Below are positions 13,452 through 26,594 of a DNA stretch of 64,000 bases, piece after piece. The notes beneath the pieces were generated by a model. It saw only the letters and a list, made by a program, of their open reading frames with translations, searched no databases and was not told where the DNA came from. Position numbers and translations under genes: made by a program. This DNA is from Lates calcarifer (lineage: Eukaryota; Chordata; Actinopteri; Centropomidae). Every line of letters starts with the position of its first letter. Position 1 is the stretch's first letter. The stretch lies in the NCBI RefSeq assembly GCF_001640805.2, contig NC_066836.1:1697798-1761797 (forward strand). Reading direction: 5' to 3'.

Positions 13452-14151
13452 GTGAGCTGAGTTTACTGGTTTTCTTTCAGTCGAGTAGAAGGTGTCTGAA
13501 TACTATAATTATCTGACAGTCTGAATCTTTAGCCTTGGATAAAAGAGAAAGTGGAGACAATAGATACGACAGACTGCCAAGTATCACACTTTAAATTGTG
13601 TGCATGTGTCACTTTTTACATCTATTTCAAACTTCAACTTTTACTCTTCATGTCTTACAGCCTGGTTCGCTCAGTTTAGTAAGTTTTGCACTTGTTACAC
13701 TGACTGTATTCCATCACTTTAATCATGTTTACCCTTCATTTAATCCGATAACTAAACCGCAGGTTTTCCTTCCTGACAGCTCAGCATCTCAGTATAATTA
13801 TTTTTACATTCACGTCAAGATCCTGACTGAGAAAAGTACCTTGTTGTGTATTTCCTCTCTGCCAGCTTTCAGAGGTGTAAGGCCTGAGTGTCCCAGATTT
13901 TATCCTCCGCAGGCCACCAGGGAGCACAGAGTCCGCTGAGGAGAGTGGTGGTTAAACATCCTGATGACGTTGTCGTGTAGAGACCGGAAGATGTTTGTCA
14001 CTAAACTCGATCCTCGGTTGAAGCCCTTTCACTTACCTGAGACTTGGACAAACAGGGATTAATAATAACGAGACTGTGTGAGGACGAGCGGCTGAAACAC
14101 GAGTTGATGTGTGTTTGTGTTTTGTGGTTGCAGTAGAGCTTCAGCGGAGCC

Positions 14152-17100
14152 ATGGCAGGTTTACAGAGGAGCACACGTCTCTGTTTTATCATCTGTGTTT
14201 CTACCGTTTTACTCCTCATCCTCTTCAGCCAAGGTTGGTCCAAACACATCATGATTTCACCTCAGTCTTGCACCAGTTGTTTTGTAATTATGTCACGTTT
14301 TTGAGGCAGTGGAGGAACTTTTCGGGTTTGGAAAATTAATGCCAGCACCTGCTGTCACGCTTCCTCCAGCTGAGGGACGGCTGAGAAAGTCAAACATGGT
14401 TTTATTCTGTCACATCTTGATCATTCAGGGCTCAAAAATCAATGTCACGCCTAATTCAAAGAGACAACACCACATAACTCCTGTCGTAGCCTCTCTTCAG
14501 TCAGTTTTAGAGTTGTTTTAATGGCCCGGCTCCTCGCTGCAGCCCTGCAGATCCTCAGGCAGCGTTTCCTCTGGTGGGCTCCTAAGATCCAGCTCGAGAC
14601 CAAAGGTGACCCCCAGCTCCGAACTCCCTGCCTGAAGATCTGAGGCTGCAGAATCAATTTCATTGTTTAAATCTCTTCTTTAAACATGCCTTTAAAAAAA
14701 CTTTCATTTTGTTGTTCTATTTTTATCTGTGGTTTTTGCCCAGTTTTAGTTGCTGTTTTATAATTTGATCCTTTTTTAATGAACATACTGTAAGGAGAGT
14801 AATATTTTGACCCGACTAATGTTAAATTTAATGAAATTCAGTTCAGTTAAAAAGATTATTCTCTGACAGAAGGATTTAGCACAGGACTGAGCCACAGTCT
14901 ACAGGAGCTGCAGTGAATTTACCTGCAGCTCTCTTTCTTTTCTGTAGGAATAATTAACTTCCATTTGAGTTGCAGGTGATGTTATGAAGCTGCAGCTTTA
15001 TGAGTCGACAGTTTTACTTTGTATCACCAGGATAATCTGCTTTCCAGGGCACATACTGTACACTGAAACAATAACTGAATAACTTAAATTAAATCAATAA
15101 ACTAGCAAAACCTATTCAAACCTGTTTTTAAAATGTCATTTCCTTTTCGTTTCCCTGCAGCATTAAGACACAGGCAGCAGGAGGACAGGCACAAGAGAGA
15201 CGTCCTGGACTCCACAGGTAACTCCCATTTCATTGTTTATCTTCTGCTTGTTCAGCATGTTTTTAGCTTTATTGCTTATTTTTAAGCTTCACCTGCAGAG
15301 CTGAGTGGAAAATGTGATGTCAATCAACACAGCAATTCACGTACACACTGTTTTTATTCTGTATTTAACATATTACTGTCCAGCACATGAATGTGTTATT
15401 CTCTGCTTTGTTGATGTGACAATATATCAGTGTGTGTTTTCTCTCTTGATTTTTCTTTATATTTTTAAAATTATGAATTTGTAAGAAATTTCATTTCATC
15501 AAGGACAAAAATCAGACTACCAGACTCCATTGACAAAAACAGGAATTTTACAGAGTAGAACACAGGAGCTGCTGGAATACCACTGCCTCCATCTGTTAGT
15601 GTGTTTGTGTTACTGTGTGACTTTCAGTGATGGAAGAAATAATCAGATACTTTAGTGAAGTAAAAGTACCACACAAAAACACAAACACACTAACATTTAG
15701 TATTCCAGCAGCTCCTGTGTTCTGCTCAGTAAAATCCCTGTTTTTGTCAATGGAGTCTGGTAGTGATATACAGTTATATATAGTTTCTGGTTAAACTAAA
15801 AGACAGATAATCATAGATTAAATTTGCTGTGCAGTGGTTAATGAGAAAAAATATTAACAGATCTTTTCAAAACTCAAAATCCACCAGTTTTCTTTGAAAA
15901 TTTAGCAGCTAACAAACAAATGTGACTGAAAATCAAACATCCATGGTGGAAGTGGAGGTGAGTTCAGGGAAGAACCTCCAGTATATCTGAAATGAACATT
16001 ATCTATAATTAATGAAATGCCAATATTGGCTCAGTATATGAGACTAACCCTTACTCTGACCTAACGTTATTCAAATAACTACCACCCCAGGCGCTAATTC
16101 CTCTGGGTAATTGCCACTTTTCTGTCATTTTAGTTCATCTTGCAATTACACAGCTGCATTCTGCTGATGCTGCTAATTCCATAATAGAGATTAAAAGCAG
16201 AATAAGCTCCCATTGACTTTACTGTCTGCTTTTATTCCACAGAAATCCCAGCAGAGCACATCGACCCAGCTGCCATCGACCTCACTCCCCTGGTCAATAC
16301 TTTAATAAATTCAAGCCAATCGGGTACGTTGTCATAATATCACTCATGTGGGGATCAATTCTGAGCTGTAAATCTTTCATGTATGTCATGATTAAACCAC
16401 GGCTTCAGTTTGTTCCTTGTTTTTCCTGCAGAGGTCAAACAGCAGGCAGGACTGCTTAGCTTCATAGAACATGTCAGCTTTTAAAGGAGCAGTTCACTCA
16501 AACCACAAAATCATATTTTCTCTAAATGAACCTGTGGTATCCGTCCACACATGCAGAGTTTATTTTATTGCTCATCACATTGTTTCCTATTTCTTGACTA
16601 AACACCATTCAGCCATGTTGTATTGGAGTCATCAGGACCGTCTGCATTGCTTGATGCTGCTAAAGGTGAGGATGAAAATGTATTATCTTTGGAGATTTGA
16701 GTGAACTGACCTTTAAAAAGCTGGTGTGCTACAGTGTCGCTGCCTCTATGGAGACATTTCGTAAACTGATATTAAAAGTGTGAATTTTATCACCTTAAGT
16801 TCCTCCTAAAGGTTTTTATATGTGACATTTACATGTGAACGTTCACAAATCATGTTCTGCAAGGTAAGGCACATGTGTCAGTCAAATCCAGTTTTCTTAA
16901 AAATGGACTTGAATGGTTTTTCTATCTCTACGAGGTGTGTTCAGGCAGACACTCAAATCTTTATCTTAAAATTGAGCTAATCTCATTTTCAGGCTTTTTT
17001 TCCCTCTGAATTTAAACCATAAACATCCAACTCTCACGTCATTTAACAAATGTAAAAGTGACTTTGTCTCAGTATTCTGCCACAGACAACACAATCAACT

Positions 17101-20100
17101 GTCAGATTTTAGGCCAGAAATGTGACATGATGTTCTTTCAGTACAGATTTTTTTCAGTATGTTGGGTCATTAAATTCACATGTAAATTATTATCCTACAA
17201 ACATGACCTTTCTGGTCTCTGGTCTCTGATCTCTGGGAGTTCAAATTTTGCTGAGTTGCTGAGTAAACCAAATCAATAAGTCTTGCACTGATTTGCATCA
17301 GTCGTGGTTTTCTCACTGTTCTAGATTTCGTGGGTGAAACCTGGTCCACCGTAGTTTCCAGTCAGTCAGTGATAATGTTCAGTGCTAAATTAGGTGGTTT
17401 TAAGAACCCTGTAGTTCTTTATCTAATGGATTTGTCTTGGGGATGTATTCAGAAACTCATATTTCCACTCTGTCTTCCAGGCTCCCGTCAGCTCTTCTCC
17501 CTCCTCAGTGTGACGTCCTACAGCTCTCTGGCTCTTCATAAACTCACCCTGCTCGTCTACAACAGTAAATATTAACCGTCCTCTGAAGTGACAGGAGATT
17601 AGAGACAGCGAACAGATCAGCCACACTGTTAGTGATAACTTTATCAGCAGTGCCATCTAGTGGTGTGAGTGTGAAACTGCCTGTGGTGAATGATATTTAC
17701 CACTGTGTCATGGTACAGGATTATTATAGGTGTGTATTTCTTTTTTCAGTTTCCAGCATTAGAAGTATAGAAAGCAACATGTTCAGGAGAAGATTCTGTT
17801 ACTGTGTCACAAATGAGACCAATGATTTAACAGGTGGGAACATTCAAATACTTTCTCTCATTTTAAACTTTTTTTTTCTGCTGTAAACTTTGTTAATATT
17901 TTACTCCCTTTTACTTTATTTTTCATCAGATTTTACAGCCATTCTGTTGGATGTGATGGGAAACTCAACCAGTTACCTACATGAGCTCTTTAAATCTGCC
18001 TCCATATTATCAGGTACGTTAAAGATTGTCTCCTGTTGTTTACAGACAGCTCTTCGTAATGTGATATACTCACAGTGTGATTTCTGTTTCTGATCAGTGA
18101 GCCAGAGGAACAACTCAGACTGTATCTACATCTGCGTCATGGCCGGTAAGATGGGTAAGTAGAACTCACTGGATCTGTTCATATTTCCCCAGGCAGTGAT
18201 GATGTTGGTGATGAAGATGAAGCGTCAGTGTGTTGCCATATGTGTTTTGTCCAGGCAGAGAGGTGCCGGAGCTCTGGGAGGTCGACTCCATCACTCCACT
18301 CTTCAACCAGACCATCGTCGAAGGACCACACAGAGGTTTGTTTAGTATCAAAAACCATCGTTCCTCAAACATTACTGGCCTTTCTGTCCTCAGGTTTTCA
18401 AACATTGTTTATCCCAAAGTTTCCAAAGATACCAAATCTGCCACACTGTAATTTTGGGAAGTATTTCTAAAACAATGCACAGGACATTTAGGATAAAAAT
18501 AACCATTCAGTGACGCTCTGAAAACATGTGGTTTGAATATTTCTGTCAGACAAATTTAAAGGAATTTGTGGTGAGAGTTCAGTGAGGTTTTAAAAGGTTA
18601 AAGAAGAGTTTATGTCTCTGACAATGTGCAGCCATCAGGTGGCAGCATCATCATAACATAAAGCCAGAACCTCAGGTGAAAAGCATGGGTGTTTTATTTG
18701 TTTATTTAGATTATTTTGATCAAACTCTTTCACAATAAAACAGTCAGTCAATAGTAATGTTGGTACAGTGGAAGATTGCCTTCGCCTTGTTCTAAACTTT
18801 TCTTCTTCCTTCTCAAGTGGGTAACGTCTCCTCCTTCAGACTCCCCGTCGGTGAGTCAGTCAGCACTTTTAAAAAGCTTGTTAAAGCATCTGTCGTTATC
18901 ATATAAGACACTAATGAGTCATTTGATTCATGTTTTTCCAAATATCTATTTTAAACCTCAGAATGGCACCAACTGCCCATGAACCTGAGTCACATCTCTC
19001 CATCTGGGATGAGCTCAGTGTTAACCAGCCGAGTCCACTCCACTGCACATGGTGAGTCTCTGCAGGAGAGTGGTGATGAATGTTTGGTTCGTTTTATTTA
19101 ACTCCATCTGTTAAATCTCATGCCTTCAGATGGGGAAATGAGCATCTATTATTACCCGTTACTAGAGCACTTATAAGTGTTGTAAACAGTAATGATCTCT
19201 GTGTTTATTAGGATTATGGACAGGTATGTAATATGTTATAGTCTCATTATAGATGATGACTTTGTAGGAGGTGTTGTACACCTGAAAAGTGGTGAAATCT
19301 GTAGTCATCTGTCTAAAATGCTTGTTCCAGATCATCCTCAGAGACACATGCACTAATGACCAGGGCTCTTGGAACCAAAGGCATCTTACAGTCATGTTTT
19401 TTTCCTTGTAGAAGCTCATTTCCTGGAGTGAGCCAGTTGAACATTGTCTCTGTTTTCCTGCTAATTAATTAATTTTTCTTGGAAATTCCAAGTTAATCAC
19501 TTAGAAACCTGTAAAATAAAATGTTATCAAGCTCCCACCATCAACAACATTTGTTATATTTACTACCTGCTCTTTTGTTTGCACCCCAGATACTGAAAAT
19601 AGAAGTTCCCTAAATAAAAAATGTCTTGGGTCAGCCAAAAGTCTAAAACCCAGAGACTGACAGATCAACTATTCAAGTTGTTTAAGGTCAGTCAGTGCTG
19701 CAGTTGCTGAACTGTCCTCCAGAACAGAGTGAACTTCTTGTCTGTGTTTGTTTCGTCAGTTTCACCAACAACTATGGATGAAACAGCTGCAATGACAGCG
19801 AAGATCACCACTGCTCAGCCGCTGTCAACAGCTCGACAACCTACGACTGTCGCACCACAAAGTCAAACCATAGCAGAGAGACTGGAGACGACAACGGGAA
19901 GGACACAAAGACTAACAACGCATAGACTCACGACACAAAGATTGACGACGCAAAGACTGACGACACAAACGGTAACAAGGCAAAGAACGACAAAACCAAT
20001 CTTGACAACAGCTTGGTCACAAGCTACAGAAAGACCAACAACGATAACAGTTCTGCAACCCACGTCAACACAACCGACCACCACCCTACCCATCACCACT

Positions 20101-23100
20101 CTGCCCATAACAACCACTGCAGCTCCGACCACAGTTACGACTCAAAGTACGACCCGACTGACCACAGCGTCGTCCAAGCCCACAACATTCTCACCAGGTA
20201 TTAGTCCAACCCGGCTGTCCATGGCGTCACAGCTGCTGAGAACAACGACCCAACGCACGACTTCCACCGCTCATCCAACGAGACTTTCACCCGTTCGTCC
20301 AACAGTGAAACCAACGGTGGCCCGAAGGACTACAGGACCTCTGAGCAGGAGAACTACAGCACCCAGCAAGTCTGTGGAACCTGAGAAACCAGGTAAGGAT
20401 TTCTCACATCAGTGGGTTTAATATGATTGAGATCAAGATTATTTCATTGGTATTATTCAGCAGTTGGCAGCAGCTTCTCTCCTCTCTGCAGTCTGAATTA
20501 AAACCTTCATGACTGGAGGATTTGTTGATTTATTGCAGGACGGTTGTATTATAGTGCGTTAGATTTACATTAGCTACGTATATAAACTGAAGATTGAGCG
20601 TATATTTACTGAAAATTACATAAAGACAAACTTGATGTACAAATGACTTCCTGTGTCAATGGAAAACAACATGAGAAGATGTGAAGGAAAAAGACTTATG
20701 GAAAAACAATCTGACTGTGCTTATGCTAGGCTACATAATCATGTGATTTTATTTATGTGAGTTGCTTTAAATGCTGCTGCCACACGGAACCGTGGGACAG
20801 CATTATCTCCATTGTGTTCATTAAGGATGGTCCAGTGTATCCTCTTGCTAAAGGAGATAAGAGAGGAAGCACTGAAGCTCCTTTACATAGCAGTTAGAGA
20901 ATTCAATCAGTTCTCATCATGGTTGGCTTCGATATTTCCAGGTCATTTCCCTCCGTTACCTTCCTAAGCAAAAAAGACCATTTGACTGCTGAACTATCCA
21001 CCTCAATTTCTTCTGAAGAGGTTTTGAGATACTACAACAACATCAAGCCACCTTTCCTTGTCAGATTTCAGTCGTTATTCACAAGAAAACATTTAATGCT
21101 TTGACTGAAAGGCCTGGTTGTTTCCTGGTGAGGACCCGTGAATATGAAACAAAAGAGCAACATACAGATCGACTGACTCCATAGTGACGCTGTTAGCGTG
21201 AACGGCCCTTTTAGCTGCAGTCATGAGGCTGCTCTGCTCCGCTGTGCAGGAAACAGTTTGACTCTGACCTGCTCTCAGAAAACAACTGTAATCACATCAT
21301 TTCTGGACACACCGACGACTGCTGATTCGATTTTAGCTCAGGGAAAGGTGTGTGTGTGTATGTGTGTGTGACAGAGCATAGGAAGGAGACGAGAGGAAGC
21401 CATGCAAGAGGCTGAGATAGTAACCATGGTAACACTGGGACAGCACCCCCCCGCCCCTTCTGTGGAAGCTTTGATGGTTTTAAGCTGCAAAGGTTAAAAG
21501 CAAATTAAGGCCAAATATTCATCGTCTATCCGTCTTCTCCACGATCAGTGAGCCAACGAATACGAGCTGCGTGGTTTACAGTCAAAGAGGCTCAATAAAC
21601 TCTTAGATAATGTCAGGATTTGAACATTTTAACAGGCACCTAAGTCAGCAGAATCAACAAAACCTCAAGGCTCGGTTTGAAAATATACTGTAGCTGAATT
21701 ACACCTTTTCTTTGTTCAGCGCCTATAATATGAGATATTCACACAACAGATCTATGACCTCTAAATTCCAGTTCAGTTCACATTTACTCTAAATTCTGCA
21801 ACAGATATGACGCACACATGTTGCTTTAATGGTCGTTACAAGAAGGCGTGATGGCAGGACTGCTTTATATTTTAACAAAGATGAAAAGTAGATAGTAAGA
21901 TGTAATGTGCTGGAGTTGAAAAAAAAAAACATTCACATATAGTGATAAATATGTGCTGTTCATTATAAATACACCCTGAAGACAAACATGTCAATACACA
22001 TGCTAAATGCTGATATAAGTCAGTTAAATTAGTATAAAATGCTGCTCAAAAACAAATCTGATTGCAAGTGAATTTACTTTTTGCTCTCAATCAAGGATTA
22101 AATGGTAAAATGTTTCCTGCCATCTGATATCTGAGACACAAACTAAATTAATTAATCCTGAACACACTGTTTATTTTATTCCACTTTTTCACATCCAGAA
22201 ACATCTATAAATTAAATATTTAACGTTCACCAGTTAAAGTACTTTCTCTATTTACCCACATTTCCCAGCAGAGCCACTAGATGGCAGTAACATCACACTG
22301 TAGAAACACCAGCTGCTCCCCACTGAGTTCTGCCTAGCAACAAACAGAAGGCCAGAGCATCCTGTGCAATTTGTCACCGAGTCATTAGAGTGCAGTAAAA
22401 TGAGTGTTTGTCGCCCAGCTGCACATCTCTGCACTGTGTGTGTCGGTGTGTGGACGTCTCATAGATGGACCCTGACGTCTGGCACACACACACACACCAG
22501 TGATAAGAAGCTTTGGTTCATTGTGTCATAAATGGCAGATCTGTGTCGGCTGCAGATCATTTCATATAAAAGGCTTCGCTGCTTTTGTGTTGACTTTTGT
22601 GAAAAACGTAAATAGCTGCAGGTTTTCAAGGTGATTTAGGAGTGGTAATGAAGCTTCCCTCCGACCTGACAAACAAAAGAAAATGTGAATTTATCACAGG
22701 TGAAATACCACACAGCGTAACTGTGATACAAAAATATACTTAAATGAAACTACATTTGATGTATGTTAAAGTAAACATAGGCAGATGTGGCTTTCTGTTT
22801 GTAACACAGAGCAGTAAGTTTGGTCTTGGCTGAAATATCTTGACAAATATCTTGACATGAATGGCTGACATGAATAAGAATTCATGTCAGCCATTCATGA
22901 CCTGCAGAAGATAACTAACGAGTGTCTAAATGAGACTACAGAGGTTGTCGGGGACGTTAACATGAAAACCCATCTACTCACCAGTCCACCTTTACAGCCT
23001 CGTTGTGTTTCTACTCACGCTCTTTCAAACTCTCACTAACTTTTCTAAGAAGAAAGGCTTTTGTAGAAGAGCTCAGAGCTAAATGAAATGACCAGTTGGA

Positions 23101-26100
23101 AGCTTAGTGGAGGAGACGTTGACGTCATGTGACCGTGGTGTAGTTGGTTTATAGCCTAACATTAGCTTTTTACTTCTGGAGGTTGGATTTAGGCTTCAAA
23201 CATCAGAACAGTGGTGTTCATCTGTGAAGATTATCTGATCAACTAAACCTGGAAGGATCAGAAACTTTAGCTGCTCACTGTTTATTTTCTGGAATAATCC
23301 AAAACACAATGAAAAAATCCCATTGGCTTTCTGTGGAGGAAACCAGGCTGATGCTAACTTCAGGGATGGATTACACAAACACATCATCCCTGAACCACTT
23401 TTATCATCTTGGCCAGGCGCCGAGTTGGCTGTATCAGAGCTTTCAGTCAGATCCAAATTTTATGGGTTGGTACAATTTGGACGTTGTTGTGAAAGCTGTT
23501 TACGAGTCACTAACCGGTAATTACGATCACTCTGAGGAGACGTGAAGGTGGCAGACTGTTTGCTTAGCCTTGCATTAAAAGTGTATTTGTTTCTTTTTAT
23601 TTTATATCCTGCTCTGGATACCACCACAACGAAGACTGCTAAATAAGTAACTAGCTGCTGAGGGTGGAGGTGTCTAATTGAAATTCACATTCGAATGTGT
23701 ATTTTTATGGTAATTAGAAGTCTCTGTACCTGCAATGCATTAATTATGATTAGAATGCATCAGCACCAGTGATTCCTGTAATGGGAATTTAAGTAGTGAA
23801 ACGACATTATGCAACGTGAACACAATGAGAGGGGAATTTGAAAGATGGAAGTGAGGATGATTTATTCTCTACACAAACTCTCCAAATCACCACTTTGGAC
23901 TTTCGGAGGTTAATTATGATGTCTCTGCTTTATTATTTCATGAGCAAACTTACCTGTGTGATCATCTTTTATCTTTGTAATTAACTTTTTAATTACTTTG
24001 GTTTTGTTTGGCAGAACAAAGTAATTAAGCAGCTTCTCAAAGTGGATCAGAGTTTCAAACGAGCTGTTGTTTTGTGACTAAACATGAACCTCCCACTCTG
24101 TCTGTTGAGAGGATGTCCTTGGAGAAGGCCGGAGCCGTCCGTCGAGTCGACCTCCTCTTCCTCCATGACGACGGTCAGCGCTCACAAGCTGCAGCCCTGC
24201 GTCCTTGAGCTCTGCAAGTTCTTCTCGCAGTGCCTCTGCAGACCCTTCAACCACAAGACACGGATGAAAAGGTTTTCACACCAGTAAATTACACTCTGTA
24301 CATTAGGATGACAGAGCTGCAGACTGGAGCATTAATTACATGATGTTGTAGAGGCAAGAAACTGGACGATCTGAGTGAGAGAGGAGGAGGTCAAAGAAAA
24401 GAAGTAGAAACTAGTAGAAAACAGTGAACCATGCACCCAACATGGTGGAATATAAACACATTTTTCTACTACATCAGGAAGAATCTGGTCAAGATATTTG
24501 ATCCCAACTACATTTCAATCAATACCAAAAAAGAACCAAGGTTTGATGCAAACATTGAATGTTTTTAGGTGGATGTCGTCTGATGATTAAAACATTTCTG
24601 CTCCCAACCTAACACAGTAAACTCTGGGTATGTTGAACTTCCCTCTACACTGAAGCATCTCAGATTCAGAGGAGTTGAACTGAACTCTGAGTAGCAACCT
24701 GGCAACCTTGGTCTTGTTTGAAGGACCCCATTAGAAACATGCTCCCTCAAAGTTTTGTGTGCCCAGCTGCTTCTTAGACGGAGCAGTTACAAACAAACGA
24801 ACGCACAAACTGCTCTCTAATTACAGCAGCAGGATTGTTGATTTTCTGCCATGTGAAACTACAAACAGTGGCTCCTTGATTCTGATAAATCTCCAGATAT
24901 CGTACCTCCTCAGTACTGCCGGAGCTGTGGATACGTAGCTCTTAGCCAACGCGAATTAGCAGCAAGATGCAGAAACAACAAGTTGGTCTAACAGTTGTTT
25001 TAGGTATATATCTTTGGGATAGTTGATGTTTTCATCTAGCTAGTCAGTCAACTGTAGTACGTCTACAGCTCAAAGATGTTTCTTTGTTGAGACTAAACTC
25101 GGTTAAAAGTTGAGCTGATGTTGACACAGGTTTGTGTTGATGTGAAGGCCTGTTGTTTACAGTAATCTCCTTGTCTTACAGATACTGTGACGATAGCCAC
25201 CTCTGGTATGAAAAACACACGTCAGAGGTGTGTCGGCGGGTCAGGAGACTCTCCTTCTCCAGAAGTAAGTGAACTGTAGAGTGAAGGTACGATCGATCGA
25301 CAGCAGCCGAGGCGATGAACGACTCTGAAAAGCACTGTCAGAGAAAATCTTCATCACCTGCCAGGCTCTGCTTTACACCGGAGCTTTATTGAGACTTCAC
25401 AGATCGATGGGCTTCCTCTGAGCCTCGGGCCTCAGGCCTCAGAGACAGACCGCTGGAAAAACTAACAAGTCCCAAACATTGCATCACTGCTGCCCAGACC
25501 TCAAGTCAGATATTGTGTCTGTTTGCTGTGCAGTTCTCAGTTTATGGACAAAACGAAACACTCTAAACTTCATGGCTCAGGAACTCTGTGCCCAAACATA
25601 AAGTGCTTTAGAAATGGTGTCAGATTCTGACTCTATTGAATATGTATCCAAACCAAAATCTAGTAACCTCCTACTTTGTAGACGTCCTGACTTTTCCCCA
25701 GATTTCATTGAAATCTGTTGACTTCTTCTTCAGCATATTCTGCAAACTGAAAGACTAACAGACAGAAAACATGATCCTCTCAGGTGAGGTAATTAAGAAG
25801 CAGGTTACATTCCATTAACAACATGAGTTAATTTGTTCTTCGTGCTCTGAAATGACTCTGAAAGATGTCTGTTTCCTAAGTGAAAGTCATTCTGGTGCTT
25901 TTAAAACACAGTCGACAACAAACAGAGCTGTGAGTGTGTGAATCAGAAATAATTGGAGAGCACACTTCATCCTTCACCTGTACTGATGGGGACGTGTCAG
26001 CCATATTGCCGGGAGCCGGCATCAGAGCTCATTAGAGCTGCAGCTCTGCAGGAGCCTCCGAGCCGAAGCCATGAATCCTCAGAGCTAATGGGCTCAAGAG

Positions 26101-26594
26101 GTCGCAGAGAGAGACGCCTCTCTCACAGCTTCTGACACGCCGAACATCCAGTGCTGATCCCACCGCCAGGCCACAGAGAGGACTCACACGTTACCATATC
26201 AGTCCTTCTGCCTCTAGTAAGACCTGAGTGTATTTTTAGATGCAGTTTCATTTGAAATTGACATGAAATAGCAGTGAGTGAAAGAAAGATCAAAAAAAGA
26301 GAACTTGTTCAAAAGTAACACAAAAAAAAAATACAATAAAATGACTTGGAAAAAATAACTTGAAACCTTGGATGACAGCTGATCTTGTCAGGTATTTTTC
26401 AACCTTTAATTGCTGTTTATTTAGAGCACTGTTCTAGTGCCACACAGAACTATTATTATTTGAAAGATGAGCACATTAAACCCACAGCTGACAGAAGTCT
26501 CCAGTGTCAGGTGGTGGGTTGAAACCCTCCCTCTCTTCTTTCCTCCACAGATCTGAAACAGAGATGCCTGACAAAGATGTGCAATAAACTGTGA
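14152..26594 (+). CDS. hhla1: hhla1 (HHLA1-like secreted mucin-like protein), 14 coding exons
   Basis: Exons: 14152-14233, 15161-15217, 16243-16323, 17481-17564, 17750-17833, 17930-18013, 18098-18154, 18255-18335, 18818-18850, 18962-19051, 19760-20392, 24112-24271, 25182-25264 and 26551-26594 (stop TGA 26592-26594). They sum to 1653 nt, or 550 residues, with every junction in phase. The ATG exon encodes a basic-hydrophobic signal peptide (MAGLQRSTR, then a CFIICVSTVLLLILF core). Exon 2 has a basic RHKRD stretch that could be a proprotein cleavage site. Exons 3-10 encode a conserved region with FRRRFCYCVTNETNDLTDF and MGNSTSYLHELFKSASILS plus several N-glycosylation sequons. Residues 245-455 are Thr-rich and mucin-like. 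The last three exons encode a Cys-rich tail (LQPCVLELCKFFSQCLC ... RYCDDSHLWYEKH ... LKQRCLTKMCNKL) that resembles the human HHLA1 C-terminus as recalled. The position between kcnq3 and oc90 agrees. Function is unknown in any species; secretion is inferred from the signal peptide. The start is the only ATG giving a signal peptide in phase. Confidence 0.85.
15517..15763. mobile_element. Palindromic MITE-like element in hhla1 intron 2
   Basis: The outer about 65 bp on each side are inverted copies: ctaccagactccattgacaa at the left, ttgtcaatggagtctggtag at the right. Inner stretches (gtgtttgtgttactgtgtg / cacacaaaaacacaaacaca) are also complementary, so nearly the whole 247 bp folds back. There is no coding capacity. 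A related copy lies at 30030-30230. Confidence 0.7.
16481..16716. mobile_element. MITE with TTAAAGG...CAGTTCACTCAAA terminal inverted repeats
   Basis: The left end is ttaaaggagcagttcactca; the right end, reverse-complemented, is ttaaaggtcagttcactcaa, giving about 20-bp imperfect terminal inverted repeats 236 bp apart. The TTAA termini may include a duplicated TTAA target. It has no transposase and lies in an hhla1 intron. This terminus is common in fish genomes (recall). Confidence 0.65.
19760..20392 (+). CDS. hhla1: hhla1 mucin-like Thr/Ser-rich exon (211 codons)
   Basis: A single phase-1/phase-1 exon of 633 nt makes up residues 245-455. It is dominated by Thr with Ser, Pro, Gln and Arg, and is predicted to be densely O-glycosylated and extended. 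It contains a short tandem repeat translating to RLTT(Q/H), encoded by a 15-bp DNA unit (about 19907-19970). An internal ccag|gtatt site at 20197/20198 could serve as an alternative donor; it is also phase 1, so the shorter exon would stay in frame. The acceptor is tttcgtcag|tttcacc and the donor ccag|gtaagg. Confidence 0.85.
22856..22899. repeat. Perfect inverted repeat (20-bp arms, 4-bp loop)
   Basis: The left arm catgaatggctgacatgaat (22856-22875) is the exact reverse complement of the right arm attcatgtcagccattcatg (22880-22899), with loop aaga. It sits 15 bp before the dispersed repeat at 22915 and may be the foldback end of that element. Confidence 0.8.
22915..23004 (+). repeat. 90-bp dispersed repeat, identical to 41400-41489
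   Basis: All 90 bases (starting ctaacgagtgtctaaatgag, ending tttacagcctcgtt) are identical to 41400-41489 in the last large region of oc90 introns. The second copy is attached to mariner-like sequence, so this is probably an internal fragment of the same DNA transposon. Confidence 0.75.
24112..26594 (+). CDS. hhla1: hhla1 Cys-rich C-terminal exons
   Basis: Three exons, 24112-24271, 25182-25264 and 26551-26594, encode residues 456-550. The Cys spacing (CVLELC, CLC, YC, VC, RC, MC) suggests a disulfide-bonded module after the mucin stalk. The acceptor of the first exon was fixed at 24112 because it is the only AG giving phase 1 and an open frame. The last junction (aga a|gt to ag|at ctg aaa) ends in LKQRCLTKMCNKL and a stop. 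Confidence 0.82.

Larger units (their letters stand above)
20393..24111. other. hhla1: Large hhla1 intron
   Basis: The intron is 3.7 kb with no recognisable coding exon. It contains short (TG)n/(CA)n stretches near 21350-21372 and 22440-22500, a perfect 20-bp-arm hairpin (22856-22899) and a 90-bp dispersed repeat (22915-23004). Additional small phase-1 mucin exons cannot be excluded. Confidence 0.6.

Noticed and set aside
19863..20132. Minus-strand Val/Cys-rich ORF
   Set aside because: It is the complement of the Thr-rich hhla1 exon (ACN codons read as GTN).
23196..23545. Overlapping ORFs within the hhla1 intron as extra exons
   Set aside because: No matching splice sites in phase 1 and no similarity to the hhla1 mucin or Cys-rich regions.
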